Shown: positions 1 to 10,226, counted from the first letter of the stretch. The stretch is DNA of 64,000 nucleotides from Terramyces sp. JEL0728 (GCA_027603945.1 JADIIU010000048.1:34410-98409); one strand, 5' to 3'. Numbers and translations are program-made. The notes: generated by a model not told the origin, from the letters alone.

Positions 1-291
1 GCTGAATTCTTGATGTGCCTCTTGCAGGAAATGAAAGTATTCGTTATGGATATACCTGGATTTGAGGACATTTCCACAAAGCGAGCAAGTGGAATCTAGC
101 GGATTAGGCTTTGTCAAGATTAATCGCTTCTCGATCTGGTTGTACAGAACCAACTGCCCGCTGTGTGTTTCGACTAGTACTCTATTATTAGGGTTAGTAT
201 TTTGGTGAACTAGTTCCGAATGCTCTGCTTTATCTGCCGGTGGTTTGATTACCAGCAGTGCTTTTGATAGCTCGCTGTCCAGCGATTCCAT
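1..291 (-). CDS. Unidentified protein with CxxC pair, N-terminal part
   Basis: An open frame on the minus strand starts at ATG 291 and runs off the left edge (97 codons visible). It ends in the window with a CSLCG pair followed about 14 residues later by an aromatic-rich YFHFL stretch. A short N-terminal segment with a CxxC pair followed by YF-L resembles the start of fungal Iks1-type kinases, but the kinase domain would lie outside the window, so this is only a suggestion. No intron is needed in the visible part. The gene is followed in the same orientation, upstream, by the DUF599 pair. Confidence 0.5.
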   Translation of the reverse strand, partial: MESLDSELSKALLVIKPPADKAEHSELVHQNTNPNNRVLVETHSGQLVLYNQIEKRLILTKPNPLDSTCSLCGNVLKSRYIHNEYFHFLQEAHQEFS

Positions 292-372
292 TTTATTGTA
301 TGAATAATTTTGACCAAATAAATAAAACACAAGTCATGCTTAAGGATTAGTGATTCATCTAATCCGGAGAGT

Positions 373-1081
373 TTATTTATCTTTGATCAGTTTACCAAAT
401 CCAGTCGCTGAATCGCCAACAACAACTGCAACCACCACCAATACAGTAGATATCACCATAGCAATTGGAGACAGGAACCAGAAAAAGTATGGGATTGCAA
501 AATACAGAGATCGAATGCCAGCTGTATAAAATGCAGACCCATTGTTCAGCATTTCAGATATATGCGCAGTCGTCTCACCAAAATCATCTATATCCTGATC
601 AAAATCAATTTCGTCTTTAATATTTACTCCCATTTCAAATCCAGCGTGTAGCAAGTATCTAGCTGCTTGCAAGAAACAAAAGAACGCTGTAAAGTTGAAT
701 GTGATTACCAGGATTGCTTTGATTGGAGTGTATTTGCTGAAAACAATTGTATCATATACCGGATTGAATTTCTTGTTTCGTAGTTGCTCAATACTGAGTA
801 CCAGCACCACCGCATTGAATCCGATTGTTATTGAAGCTTATTATCTATTGATTACCTGTTGCTAGAAATATAGTGACGAATATCCAATTCCGTAGTGTCT
901 GGACAGTGAGCATATCCCCGCCGCTCTTTAATGATGTTTCCTTAACCCATGCTTTGCGGACATAGTACATCCATCCGCCAGTTGTCTTTTTAGGGCGAAA
1001 GTATACTTTGTAAAAGAAATATGCAGTGTAGAGCGCTAGCAAGCAACTAGCGATTGTGACGCACACTTGATCTCTATCCAT
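373..1081 (-). CDS. DUF599 family membrane protein, copy 1
   Basis: Exons 1081..856 and 836..373 give 229 aa. The intron is 19 nt (GTAATCAATAGATAATAAG). The N-terminal part has the signature of the DUF599 family of predicted membrane proteins: an aromatic-rich segment, a tryptophan near an RKAWV block, then D-LTVQTLRNW just before the intron. Four hydrophobic segments are visible. The family occurs in bacteria, plants and some fungi and has no assigned function. It forms a tandem pair with the next gene, which has the same order of segments. The stop codon overlaps an AATAAA-like element (GATAAATAAAC). Family assignment is good; function unknown. Confidence 0.8.
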
Positions 1082-1117
1082 CTCGTGTTTTTTTGTAGTG
1101 AAATATAAATTGGTTTA

Positions 1118-1953
1118 TTAAAGAACCACAACCAGATTACTAATACTTTGCGCTTCACTTAAACTTCGCCTAGATGCTGCTAGTGACTGCATTTCGATAT
1201 ATTCTTTCGGTGTTACAAGTCCTATATTGCCGTCTGATATCACCAACATGCAGACAACTACTATACTAGAAATCAATAGAGCTATGGGACTAAAGTACCA
1301 AAACACTATAGGCATGGAGAAGAATACACCTCTGATTCCCATTGTAAAGTAACTTGCACCAAAGTTCAACATTGAAGCTACGTGCTCAACTGTTTCTTTT
1401 GTATTTTCTCCGGGATGAAACCTCATTTCCTCGTCCATTTGTATTCCTAGTGAAAATGCAACGTGATTAAAGTATCTGATTGATTGGGTCAAACACTATC
1501 TTAGTCTGAATTACAAAGAACGAGAAAAAGTTGCAAGTCATCACGATTGCGGTTTTGTAGTAGACATTCGGACTGTACACTAGTTCAGCGATATACGGAT
1601 CCGTCACTTCTGAAGTTATATTTGACGATTGTATTATCATGTTGATTGCTGTGAACGCGATTGTCAGAACTGTAGTCGCTAGAAATGTTGAAACGACAAT
1701 CCAGTTTCTATTTAGTTTCGGGATACCTCAGTGACTGGACTGCGAGAATATCACTGCCGTTTTTCTTGCTTTTCGTTACTTTTACCCATGCCCGTCGAAC
1801 ATAATAATTCCACCCAACCAGTGTACTGGGGTTTCTGTATACTAATCCATACACTATCCAAAATGCGTAGACACTTAGGACAAATGAAGATATTCCGATA
1901 CATACGTTGGCCGTCGTATCATTTAGTAGCAAGTCTGTTGAATTTAAACTCAT
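1118..1953 (-). CDS. DUF599 family membrane protein, copy 2
   Basis: Exons 1953..1727, 1707..1515 and 1495..1118 give 265 aa. Both introns are 19 nt (GTATCCCGAAACTAAATAG and GTAATTCAGACTAAGATAG). It is a paralogue of the gene at 373..1081: the same W-YYVR-AWVK block, the same LAVQSLRNW motif across the first intron, and the same SFFC...RY segment across the second intron, where copy 1 is continuous. Copy 2 has a longer C-terminal tail. Head-to-tail order with 36 bp between the genes indicates a local duplication. Predicted multi-pass membrane protein, function unknown. Confidence 0.8.
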
Positions 1954-2290
1954 GCAAAGAATTTTTCAGGAATACATACCGTGTATCCCCCATACATGGC
2001 TCGAACAACCATCGATCAATACTATCCTTGTTATTGAAAACGTTCCGTTTAACTGGACGCATTGACCGGCCGTTTTGGCATATCTCCTAATCATTGGCTG
2101 GAGCCCGATAGTGCCGATAACAAACAATCAGCTAGTAGATACCAAGATAACAACAAACAGCGTGTTTGATAACTATCGGGATTACAAAGAACACAGCCAA
2201 CTTCTCGGCGGAGAAACCGGAATTTTAACCGCGAGACTAGCAAGTAGAATAAATATTGTTATTTATTAAATTTATACAATGGATATTTGG
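1954..2290. other. Interval without a supported gene
   Basis: Between the start of DUF599 copy 2 and the stop of the Ecl1-like gene. Short open frames occur on the plus strand but lack a good ATG context and match nothing I recognise. Most likely promoter of the DUF599 copy plus a short 3' flank. Confidence 0.4.
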
Positions 2291-2605
2291 TTAATTTATA
2301 GTTTTCTTGTTTTTCTTTCCACTCTTTCGGCGACAAAAAGATGGAAACGATATTTGGCTTGGTGATGACAATGAAGAAGGAGAAGATCCAAATTCATATG
2401 TGCTAGTTGTATGTATAGATATGTCGTCTGCAAAATATTCGATAGTCGAGTATGGAATTTTAGTTGAATTGAGTCTATCCCAGTCAAACGAGTTTGGTTC
2501 TATTGAGCAAAATTCGGTTAGTTGGCATTTTTCGCTGCAGTATAGGCAGTCTGATGGGACTTGTTTGTCACAGACGAGACACCAACTTGTAAAATATTCA
2601 GACAT
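2291..2605 (-). CDS. Ecl1-family small zinc-binding protein, copy 1
   Basis: An intronless 104-aa ORF with an N-terminal cysteine module: W-C-x2-C, then DCLYCS-x2-C. This layout (CxxC, ten residues, CxxCSxxC) is that of fungal Ecl1/Ecl2/Ecl3 proteins, small nuclear factors that extend chronological lifespan in fission yeast and respond to nutrient or zinc limitation. The middle is acidic and serine-rich. The C-terminus is basic and carries the block ISFPSF-RRK, also found in the two other copies in this window (9428..9697 and 9991..10226). Family call is by motif only; role here is inferred. Confidence 0.7.
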   Translation of the reverse strand: MSEYFTSWCLVCDKQVPSDCLYCSEKCQLTEFCSIEPNSFDWDRLNSTKIPYSTIEYFADDISIHTTSTYEFGSSPSSLSSPSQISFPSFCRRKSGKKNKKTIN

Positions 2606-3492
2606 TCAGGGGTTGACGGGAAACGGAAGCTATTTAAAGTAATCAGGAGGGCCACTTTAAGGAAACGTGAGCGATTCCTACAGGTCACACAAAGGTGGAC
2701 CCGAGTATCCCAGGTCACTTGAACAATAATGAACACAAAAAAACCAAAAAATTTAGAGTAATTGCAGCCGTACTAAATCAGCAATAGAATGGAACCGCAA
2801 CGTACTTTTAGCAATCTTTTTTTTGTTCCTGTTCCTATCGGTTTTGCTGGCTGATATAAAAGGGCTCTTTTGTAATCATTATCAGCTGAGAAAATCCCCC
2901 CAATCGCCACATCTCTTGCCCAAATAAGGGATATTGCGAAAGGAAAGAAATAAAAGGTGTCATCAAAAGGACATATGTTTGCGATTATGCTGCTTTGATT
3001 TAGCTTGTATGTGCTGGTAGCGGCGATAGGGAATTAATAGTTGGGTTTGAGACCGTCAAAGCCACCACACAGCAGTTATTGGCAAAACCATAAAAGAAAA
3101 CGTTGTGTTCAAAAAGAGTAGAGATGGGTGATCGCACTCATCACTCCCATCAAACTCTGCCTCTAGGTGCAAATTCCAACTTGTTCATTGACATTCATTA
3201 ATTTTAAATGAAGTCACAAGACCATGGTACATCTCATGAGCAAAAGTCATAATGACAATTTAATGTTGGTCTATTCTGGCATAGACGCACATTTCTGCGA
3301 CCTGCTGTCAGCGGATATGTATAGATCCTTGCATCGCTACTCGATTAACCGCAAGTGGTTGCTCGTTTGACTGATTAATGCACAAATCAGTCTCATCACC
3401 AACCGAATAGTTGAGTTGAAAATCAATGAATAAAGTACCGAAAAAGTATCTAAAAATCTATTCTGCAGCTCATTCTGTCTATTGAAAAGCAG
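2606..3492. other. Long interval, no firm gene
   Basis: About 890 bp between the start of the Ecl1-like gene and the stop of the first phosphatase. A TATA-like element (GATATAAAAGGG) lies near 2852 on the plus strand. A 48-codon plus-strand ORF (3224..3370) begins with ATG but has no recognisable content. No tRNA or repeat is evident. Confidence 0.35.
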
Positions 3493-4489
3493 TTAAAACT
3501 CTATGGTTCTTTGGTCTAATACAGTCGTAACATCATCAACATCTTTCAGCGACTCTAGGAATGGTATCAAGGAGAGCAACTCGGTATCTTGTCTGTCGTC
3601 ATACCAGCTAGTAATTGGAATAGCGTTTGCAGGGTGGAACAAATAGCAAGTATGGAGATTATCCACTATAATCACATCTTTCAGTGCTCTTCCTAGTAAT
3701 CCTAAATCCTACCATTAATCCCAAGTACTTTGACATAGATTCCTTTGTGATGGACGCAGTGCTCTCTGAATAGTCTATGCTTTACTACTTTGTGTGTGTC
3801 AATTTTATCAATCACCGAATTCGCATACTATTGTTAATGGAATATACCAATGATACTGATGCGGTAAAAACAGCAATTTCATAGTATTTAGATAAAGTAG
3901 AAAGAAACAAGTCGAGACCAGGTCGTAGCAAAACATTCAATTTGACTATTTTGTTTCCTAAATCCAATTGTAAGTGGATATCTGCATCCGCAACGGGTTT
4001 GAATGACGAATGGACTAGAGTTTCATCCAAGTCAAGCACCAGCAATTTCTTTCCTTTGTGTTTCTCGTCTTGCGGAGGTAAAATATTCGTCATTCCCTAC
4101 CATTAACTAAAAATACCGAGATAGACATGGCTGTTGCTGATCTGCTGACACTTGGCATTGTATTTGCTCTATCCAATACTTGATTTCCACCAAAACAAGA
4201 AGCAAAGCAAGAGAATATCGATTCCTTTTCCACAATGATTACTTGTTTTGGTTTTTTAAAATCCATATCAAATTCAGGTTCTTGCAAATCAGCTGAAGCT
4301 AGCAGTTACTCTTTGTAAACCTTTCTTCATGGAATGTCTGCTTTTAAAATCCTTATGAGTAAGCGTTTTTCTTTGTTTTACAGTCTCGACAATTGGGAGT
4401 AATTCCAGCTCGGCTGTTTCTGTAAAGTCATTGATTTTAATTTCCTTGTCTTGCAGTGTTAATGAATCCAAATTCAGTTCAGAATCCAT
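3493..4489 (-). CDS. FCP1-type phosphatase, Psr1/Nem1-like, paralogue A
   Basis: Exons 4489..4321, 4298..4117, 4096..3848, 3827..3729 and 3708..3493 give 304 aa. Introns are 22, 20, 20 and 20 nt, for example GTATATTCCATTAACAATAG. The HAD-type catalytic motif [10 protein letters not shown] follows KKLLVL; the FTAS motif, HRLFREHC block, IIVDN and a terminal NAIPI-SW-D-DTELL segment are those of the small CTD-phosphatase/Psr/Nem1 group (protein Ser/Thr phosphatase). The N-terminal third is unrelated to the catalytic domain but contains FSCFASCFGG, a cysteine pair suited to palmitoylation. First of four tandem paralogues. Yeast Psr1/Psr2 sit at the plasma membrane in the stress response; that role here is inferred. 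Confidence 0.88.
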
Positions 4490-4552
4490 TGAAAAGATTT
4501 TTCAATGTGGACCATTTATACTTTCTTGCCATTTTGGGATGGATATAAAATC

Positions 4553-4590
4553 AACCATTCGGATAGTAGGAATTGGCTATCCGAATGGTT
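4553..4590. repeat. Perfect 14-bp inverted repeat with 10-nt loop
   Basis: Arms 4553..4566 and 4577..4590 (AACCATTCGGATAG and its exact complement). It lies between the start of phosphatase A and the stop of phosphatase B, so it could be a hairpin in a 3' flank or a dimeric protein-binding site. Direct sequence observation; function unknown. Confidence 0.8.
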
Positions 4591-4615
4591 TGGTAATATT
4601 ATTCCTTCATCTTCA

Positions 4616-4665
4616 AAAAGCCGATTAAAAGTATCCAATCACATTAAAAGCCGATTAAAAGTATC
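4616..4665. repeat. 20-bp direct repeat, two copies
   Basis: AAAAGCCGATTAAAAGTATC occurs at 4616..4635 and again at 4646..4665, separated by 10 nt. It lies just downstream of phosphatase B, in the same interval as the inverted repeat at 4553..4590. Confidence 0.85.
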
Positions 4666-4681
4666 ATATTAAAAAGTTTAT

Positions 4682-5656
4682 TCAAGTACTACACATTTGA
4701 TTTAAAACTAGTGAAACATCTTCGATGGATTTCAAGTCTTCCAAAAACGGTAACAATTCATGCAGCTCTGTGTCGTTCGGATTATCAAACCATCCAGTGA
4801 TAGGTATGGCATTAGCCGGATGGAACATGTAGCAAATAGGAGAGTTGTCTACTATAATAACATCCTTCAGCTCTCTTCCCAGCAAAGACAAATCCTGGAA
4901 TTAATATCGTTTACTTTGACGTAATTGCCCTTATGGTGGATACAATGCTCTCTAAACAGACGGTGAGTAATGACTTTGTTGGTATCAATGAAATCTATAA
5001 CTGGATTCGCATACTGAAATTAATCGTAATTACCAGAGGGATTGAAGCTGTAAAAACAACAATTTCAAATACTTTAGAAACTTGCTGTAAAAACTCTCTA
5101 CAGCCTGGTCTTACAAGCACATTAACTTGATAATCAACATTATTCATTTCCAGGTGAATTACATGATCTGCTTTAGGAATGGGCTAAAATTAACTGCATT
5201 TACTTTGAATGAAGTATGAATAAGCGTTTCATCTAAATCCAATACCAGCAACTTTTTACCATAATGCTCTGGCTTCTGTTGTGGTAAAAACGGCTTCATT
5301 TCCGACGAGGGCGATAATGCACTTGGTCTTGATAATGATAGTTTGGCTAACGGAACTGCTGTGGCTCTAGTTACTATATTTGATGCTGCTAGACATGGAA
5401 ATATACATGAAAAAAAGTTTAATAGTGGTGGGAATGAATTGTCTTCCTTTGGACTTTCCATTGGTTTCGTTGCTGGAATATAACTTGAATGTCTGACACC
5501 GGCTTGCGATATTCGTTTCTTTGTTCGCTCCAGTGTAACTGAATCCATTTCGTCATTTGGCTCTGTGAATTGAGTTGCTATGTGGGTGTAGTCGTCTTCT
5601 TTGTCGATTTTTAGGTTTGACAGGTCTGCTACAGTCTTGTCCAATTCACTAGTCAT
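4682..5656 (-). CDS. FCP1-type phosphatase, Psr1/Nem1-like, paralogue B
   Basis: Exons 5656..5204, 5183..5034, 5013..4915 and 4894..4682 give 304 aa. All three introns are 20 nt (GTAAATGCAGTTAATTTTAG, GTAATTACGATTAATTTCAG, GTAAACGATATTAATTCCAG). The catalytic motif [22 protein letters not shown] and IIVDNS are present. The N-terminal half is serine- and threonine-rich and carries FFSCIFPCLAA, the equivalent of the cysteine motif in paralogue A. The first intron interrupts the FK-P junction right after the catalytic motif; the same site holds the non-canonical intron in C and D, and no intron in A. Confidence 0.9.
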
Positions 5657-5973
5657 TTAGGTTTGAAAAAATAAGAGTGCTTTTTGTTTAATAGTGTGAC
5701 ACAAAGTATCAATTTTCTGTGGCTGGTCTTTCACTTTCCTTTGGCTGTGATCCAAAGAAAGGTAGTTGAGTGTACAAACTATCGGCAATAAGCTATTGGT
5801 AGTTGTCGGCAATAAACTACTCGCAACCAGTAATAAACAGTCCGAATTTGAATTGAGCATGCGAGGTTGTCTTGAAGCCAAAAAGACTTTAATGCTCGCA
5901 CGAATACATAGCCATCCGCATTGTTGGCATGAGAGGGAGAGTCAAATACAAAACAAAATCATAATTTTACATT

Positions 5974-7188
5974 CTATTCTTCTAATGTGGTATCCAATAC
6001 AATCTGAAAATTGTCTACATCTTTTAAATCTTCAAGGAACGGTATCAACCCAATCAACTCTGTATCATTCTTATCATCGTACCAACTGGTAATAGGAATA
6101 GCATTCGAAGGCTGAAACATGTAGCTAGACGGTAAATTGTCAATAATTGTACAATCTTTGATATCTCTGCCTAACACAGACAAATCCTATGTTAATTGAG
6201 GTTACTTTGACGTAGATGCCTTTATGGTTTACACAATGTTCTCTGTACAACCTATGCGTTATCACATTATGTTTGTCGAGTATATCCAAGACGCTATCAG
6301 CATACGTAGCTATTGACGCAGTGAAAATGATAATCTCGTAATACTGAGCAAGATGGGTAAGGAATTCGTCAACACCTGGGCGTTTCATTACGTAGATCGT
6401 TTGCATAGATTTGTTGAATTCAAAAGATGTTACAAAATCTGGTTCAAGGATAGGCAAAAGTTAATTCAAATGTACTTTAAACGAAGAGTGGACTAGCGTT
6501 TCATCTAAATCCAGCACAAGCACTTTTTTGCCTTGGTTCTGTGGATTTACTGGTGGGATTACTGATGCATGGTCAGTCTACGTTATATTCAGTGTACTTT
6601 TTCTGGCTTTGTTGATACTGGCTGTAATTCTATCGAAGGCACTTTATGCAGTGATTTTGGGAATAGACATGGGAATAGACATGAAAACCAGTCACTGCTT
6701 TTTTGTTGTGGTTTATACTTGTATTCCTTTGTGTCCATTGGGTCCTTTATGGCGGGTTGAATTTCAATGCTCTCCTTGTCCTCTTGGACACTGTTGCTTT
6801 CCTCAACATCTTTTTCTTTTCTATCAACTGTGTATTCATGAGTATTTTCCTGCACATCGTAATCCAAAGTATAAATGTCATCAAGAATATCTCTAGTTTC
6901 TACTTGTACCAATTCTACTGCTACTGTTTTCAATTTAATTGGAATTTCAGCTTCTGCTACCTCAGTTGGAGTTTGAGTTTCTTCAAGGGATATGGTGGTT
7001 AATTCTAATTGAACTATTTCCACTTGCTGGTCTTGAATTTGATATTCAGCTTCTGCTTTTTGAATTTCAGCTTTTACCACCTCAGTTGGAGTTTGAGTTT
7101 CTTCAAGGGATAGGGTGGCAATGTCTACTTGAACTGTGTCTATCTCCATTTCAGGTACAATTTCATTAGATATATCTCTTTGTACCAT
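5974..7188 (-). CDS. FCP1-type phosphatase, Psr1/Nem1-like, paralogue C
   Basis: Exons 7188..6598, 6577..6476, 6454..6206 and 6186..5974 give 384 aa. Introns are 20 nt (GTACACTGAATATAACGTAG), 21 nt ending TG, and 19 nt (GTAACCTCAATTAACATAG). The ATG at 7188 is used because the open frame extends 21 nt further only to a TTG. The N-terminal half is acidic and contains two copies of a 40-residue repeat (LSLEETQTPTEV...), exactly 120 nt apart, then WFSCLFPCLFP. The catalytic domain is complete ([10 protein letters not shown]). The intron seen in the other paralogues after the FTAS motif is absent here. Confidence 0.87.
6455..6475 (-). other. Non-canonical GT-TG intron in phosphatase C
   Basis: The 21-nt unit starts GTACATTTGAATTAAC and ends TTTTG. 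Only this excision keeps the frame from FK to PILEPDF, matching the FK-PIPKAD junction of paralogue B, whose intron at the same position ends TTTTAG. Canonical AG acceptors downstream shift the frame and hit a stop. Confidence 0.75.
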
Positions 7189-7376
7189 GAAAAATTTCCA
7201 ACCTTTCAATGTCCCAAATTGGGTTTATTCAGGGACCAATTTGAAAGAAGAAAGAGCAGAGCCGAACCAGGCTAGTTATAAGCCGAACAATTACTGGAAT
7301 CTCGGCAACTTTTCTAATTGAAACCAGCACAGTTCATGTAAAATGCATTTATTATACCGTGATTATTAAAACACTA

Positions 7377-8605
7377 TTAATCTGAATTGTTGTCTAATAC
7401 AGTCTGCACATTGTCTACCAATTTCAAATCCTCCAAGAATGGAATCAAGTCTAGCAATTCAGTGTCGGATGGATCATCGAACCAACTTGTAATTGGTATA
7501 GCATTAGATGGATGGAACAGATAGCATGAAGGAGAATTATCAATAATTATTGTATCTTTGATTGGTCTTCCTAATAATGACAAATCCTACAATTAATTTC
7601 ACTTACTTTGACATAGTTGCCCTTGTGGTGGATACAGTGCTCTCTAAATAGTCTATGCTTTACTACTTTGTGTGTGTCAATAATATCAAGAACTGGATCA
7701 GCATACTAGCATTAATCAGAGTTACCATTGAAAGCGATGCTGTAAATACTACTACTTCATACTGGTTTCCTAATCTTTCCAAAAACTCGTCCAAGCCCGG
7801 CCTTTTCAGAACGTATACTTTGTGTATGGTGTTGTTGATCTCAACAGACACTATGAAATCTGCTTTGGGAACAGGCAAAGGTTAATAAAAAGTACCTTAA
7901 AGGAAGAATGAACTAGCGTTTCATCTAAATCTAATACCAGAATTTTCTTTCCTAAATCTTCGCCATCCATTGCAGGCAGAAGTGGTGGGGGCTCAGACTA
8001 TCATAAATTAAAAATTACCGAAGCAATTTGAGATTGTGGAACTGCCATTGTGGCCATAGCAATAGAAGGAGCTCTCTGCAACGGCTCACTCTTTGGTTTG
8101 GTGAAAATACAAGGAAATAGACAGGAAAAGAACGACGAGCAAGTTGAAGCTTGATGGACCGGCTCAGTTTCAATCTCTGCCGGAGCTTCTTTAGTAGAAC
8201 TCTTTGCAGGCTCAACCTTTGATGAATGGCCCACTAATTTAGGAATAAAATACCTTCCATTTCCATTCTCTTTTTTGATTCTTCAATTTTAGCTTTTACG
8301 GCTGAAGTTGAAGGTGCTTGGGTAACTTGGGTGATTATCGATGCAGGCTCTACTTTTTCTGCAGTTATTTTATCCTTGTCGCTCTCTTCTTTGTTTGTCT
8401 CTTCCTTATTTTCTACTTTCTTTTCAGTTTCAGCCGGTTGCTCTTCAGGGAGCGATACTGGCGCTTTTTCTTCTACTGTGTGCTCTCCAGCTTGAGCGCT
8501 ATTGTCATCAGCTATTTGCTGCATCTGCACTCCGCCAACAATGTCAGACTTTTTATCAGTAATATCTGTTAAAATTACATCCGTTTTTTCCGTTTGTACG
8601 TCCAT
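7377..8605 (-). CDS. FCP1-type phosphatase, Psr1/Nem1-like, paralogue D
   Basis: Exons 8605..8254, 8233..8019, 7997..7896, 7875..7726, 7705..7607 and 7586..7377 give 375 aa. Introns are 20, 21, 20 (ending TG), 20 and 20 nt. The N-terminal half is acidic and rich in glutamate and lysine, ending with [10 protein letters not shown], the array's shared cysteine motif. The catalytic domain has [22 protein letters not shown] and a C-terminal [10 protein letters not shown]. About 35 nt of the HRLFREHC exon are identical to paralogue A (3769-3803 versus 7648-7682), more than the surrounding sequence would predict. The ATG at 8605 is the first in frame. Confidence 0.88.
7876..7895 (-). other. Non-canonical GT-TG intron in phosphatase D
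   Basis: GTACTTTTTATTAACCTTTG, 20 nt, at the same position (after SSFK, before PVPKAD) as the TG-ending intron of paralogue C and the AG-ending intron of paralogue B. Splicing to the next AG sites breaks the reading frame. Confidence 0.75.
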
Positions 8606-9427
8606 ATTAATTATTAAATGCGTATTTGACTGTGAGGGGACTTGAAATGGGTGAGCTTGGTTGAGAGGAGTAATGTAGGAAATTTTAACTACCCTTCTCA
8701 AAAATTGCAAGAATCGCTTTTCAAGTTCGTGTCAAGAATCAGCCACACTTGAAAATAGAAAGCGTGGGATCTGAATTCAAAAGGGATTAAAGCCGAGCGA
8801 AATATCACATTCGCTGGACAAAAAAGGTTGTCGAAAGCCTATTTTTTGATTAGTGATTTGATTAATTATTTTCAGTTGCCTTGAATAGGTGCCTGGCCAT
8901 TGGTGTTTGACTTGGGCTTGTATTCTTGTTTGAGCAATTTTAGCTATGTTGGCTGGGTTATCGATTTTGATAAAAACTAGCGGATAATTTGAGTAAAATA
9001 TACCACTGATTATCAGAGCAGATTGTATCTGGCTGATAAGAGTAAATTATAATGAGAATATATATTCTTTCAAAGCAGTACTGGATCGCTGTGTTAGCAC
9101 GCTTTTGACGAAGCGTTCACCAGATCTAGTTGAGATATTCAGGTAGATCTGAGCTTATTTGCTATTTAAATACCATCTCCTTGATTGCAGTCCACTTTGA
9201 ACAAGTCCATTTCAATACTATAAGAAACTCAAAAATTCGCGATACTTGAGATCCGTCATTGCGGTTACCATAATGCACTCTACCGAACCATACCTACATT
9301 CCTACCACTAATGTTCTTTCAATCCCTCCAGAACTCGTAACTTTTATATCGCGTTGGCGCTCGGATGTTGATAGCAAAACGACAAGGGTCAAAGATATTG
9401 ATAGCAAATACAAAAAGAATAAATAAC
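8606..9427. other. Long interval, nothing recognised
   Basis: About 820 bp upstream of phosphatase D and downstream of the second Ecl1-like gene. I see no ORF with family similarity, no tRNA and no strong repeat; probably promoter sequence of phosphatase D. Confidence 0.4.
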
Positions 9428-9697
9428 TTATATTGAAAACTTTCTTTTAGGCTTGTTCCTCCTCCTCTGGAATTTAGGAAACTGTATCTCTTCTTCAGAT
9501 ATTGATATTGTGGTATCGTCTGAAATTACAGAGGCATCGTCCAAAAACCAATCATCGATTGTCTGCAGTTGGTCAGCCAGATTTGCTTGCGATCTTGTTA
9601 ATTGCAGGTCTTTAAGGACGCAGTTTTCCGAGCAGTAAACGCAATCGGTTGGTATATGTTTATCGCAAATTATGCACCAGGATAGATGATAGTCCAT
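9428..9697 (-). CDS. Ecl1-family small zinc-binding protein, copy 2
   Basis: Intronless, 89 aa. It starts MDYHLSWCIICDKHIPTDC and continues VYCSENC, the Ecl1 cysteine arrangement, followed by an acidic middle and a basic tail with the shared block IQFPKFQRRR. The N-terminus is nearly the same as that of copy 3 after splicing, so the two are close paralogues. Likely a nuclear regulatory factor, by family. Confidence 0.75.
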   Translation of the reverse strand: MDYHLSWCIICDKHIPTDCVYCSENCVLKDLQLTRSQANLADQLQTIDDWFLDDASVISDDTTISISEEEIQFPKFQRRRNKPKRKFSI

Positions 9698-9990
9698 TTA
9701 TAAAAGATTTTGTTTTTGGTTGGTTTTATATAGGCAACGTGTTGCGATTGAACGTGTAATATAAGTAATAATGTGGAGGGCTGATGAACAAATGCTCTAA
9801 ATTGTACTATTATGACGAAAATTTCACAATAATTTTCAATGGATAATATGCCTCATTTCTGTAGTCTTATTGCGCAATTTTCGTTTTCTTAACCAGCACT
9901 AATAAATTCCTGCAACTCCCGGTGCTTGCAACGAATCGGACTAGCATGTATCGATTGAAATATGAATGAATAAATATTTATTGACAGAAT

Positions 9991-10226
9991 TTACATATGC
10001 TTTTTCCCCTTTCTCCTTGACAACTTGGGAAACTGTACAGATTCTTCGATAGAATCGTCACTGCTCGAATCATCGCAGTACATATCATCTAGTGAGTTTT
10101 GCAGCGAAAGACAAAAGTCCTTGTAGACACATTTATCTGAGCAGTAAAGGCAATCGGTGGGTACCTGCTTGTTACAGATAATACACCTATCATTAGATTC
10201 GATTACCACGATAAAAAGTAATCCAT
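9991..10226 (-). CDS. Ecl1-family small zinc-binding protein, copy 3
   Basis: Exons 10226..10207 and 10186..9991 give 71 aa. The 20-nt intron GTAATCGAATCTAATGATAG lies inside the first cysteine motif; splicing produces MDYFLSWCIICNKQVPTDC, which matches copy 2. Reading straight through gives an unrelated N-terminus from an ATG at 10260, so the spliced form is preferred. The rest holds LYCSDKC, an acidic middle and the C-terminal block VQFPKLSRRK. The smallest of the three copies. Confidence 0.78.

Noticed and set aside
5657..5881. 74-codon minus-strand ORF upstream of phosphatase B
   Set aside because: Begins with a non-ATG codon and ends directly at the phosphatase start; low-complexity promoter sequence.
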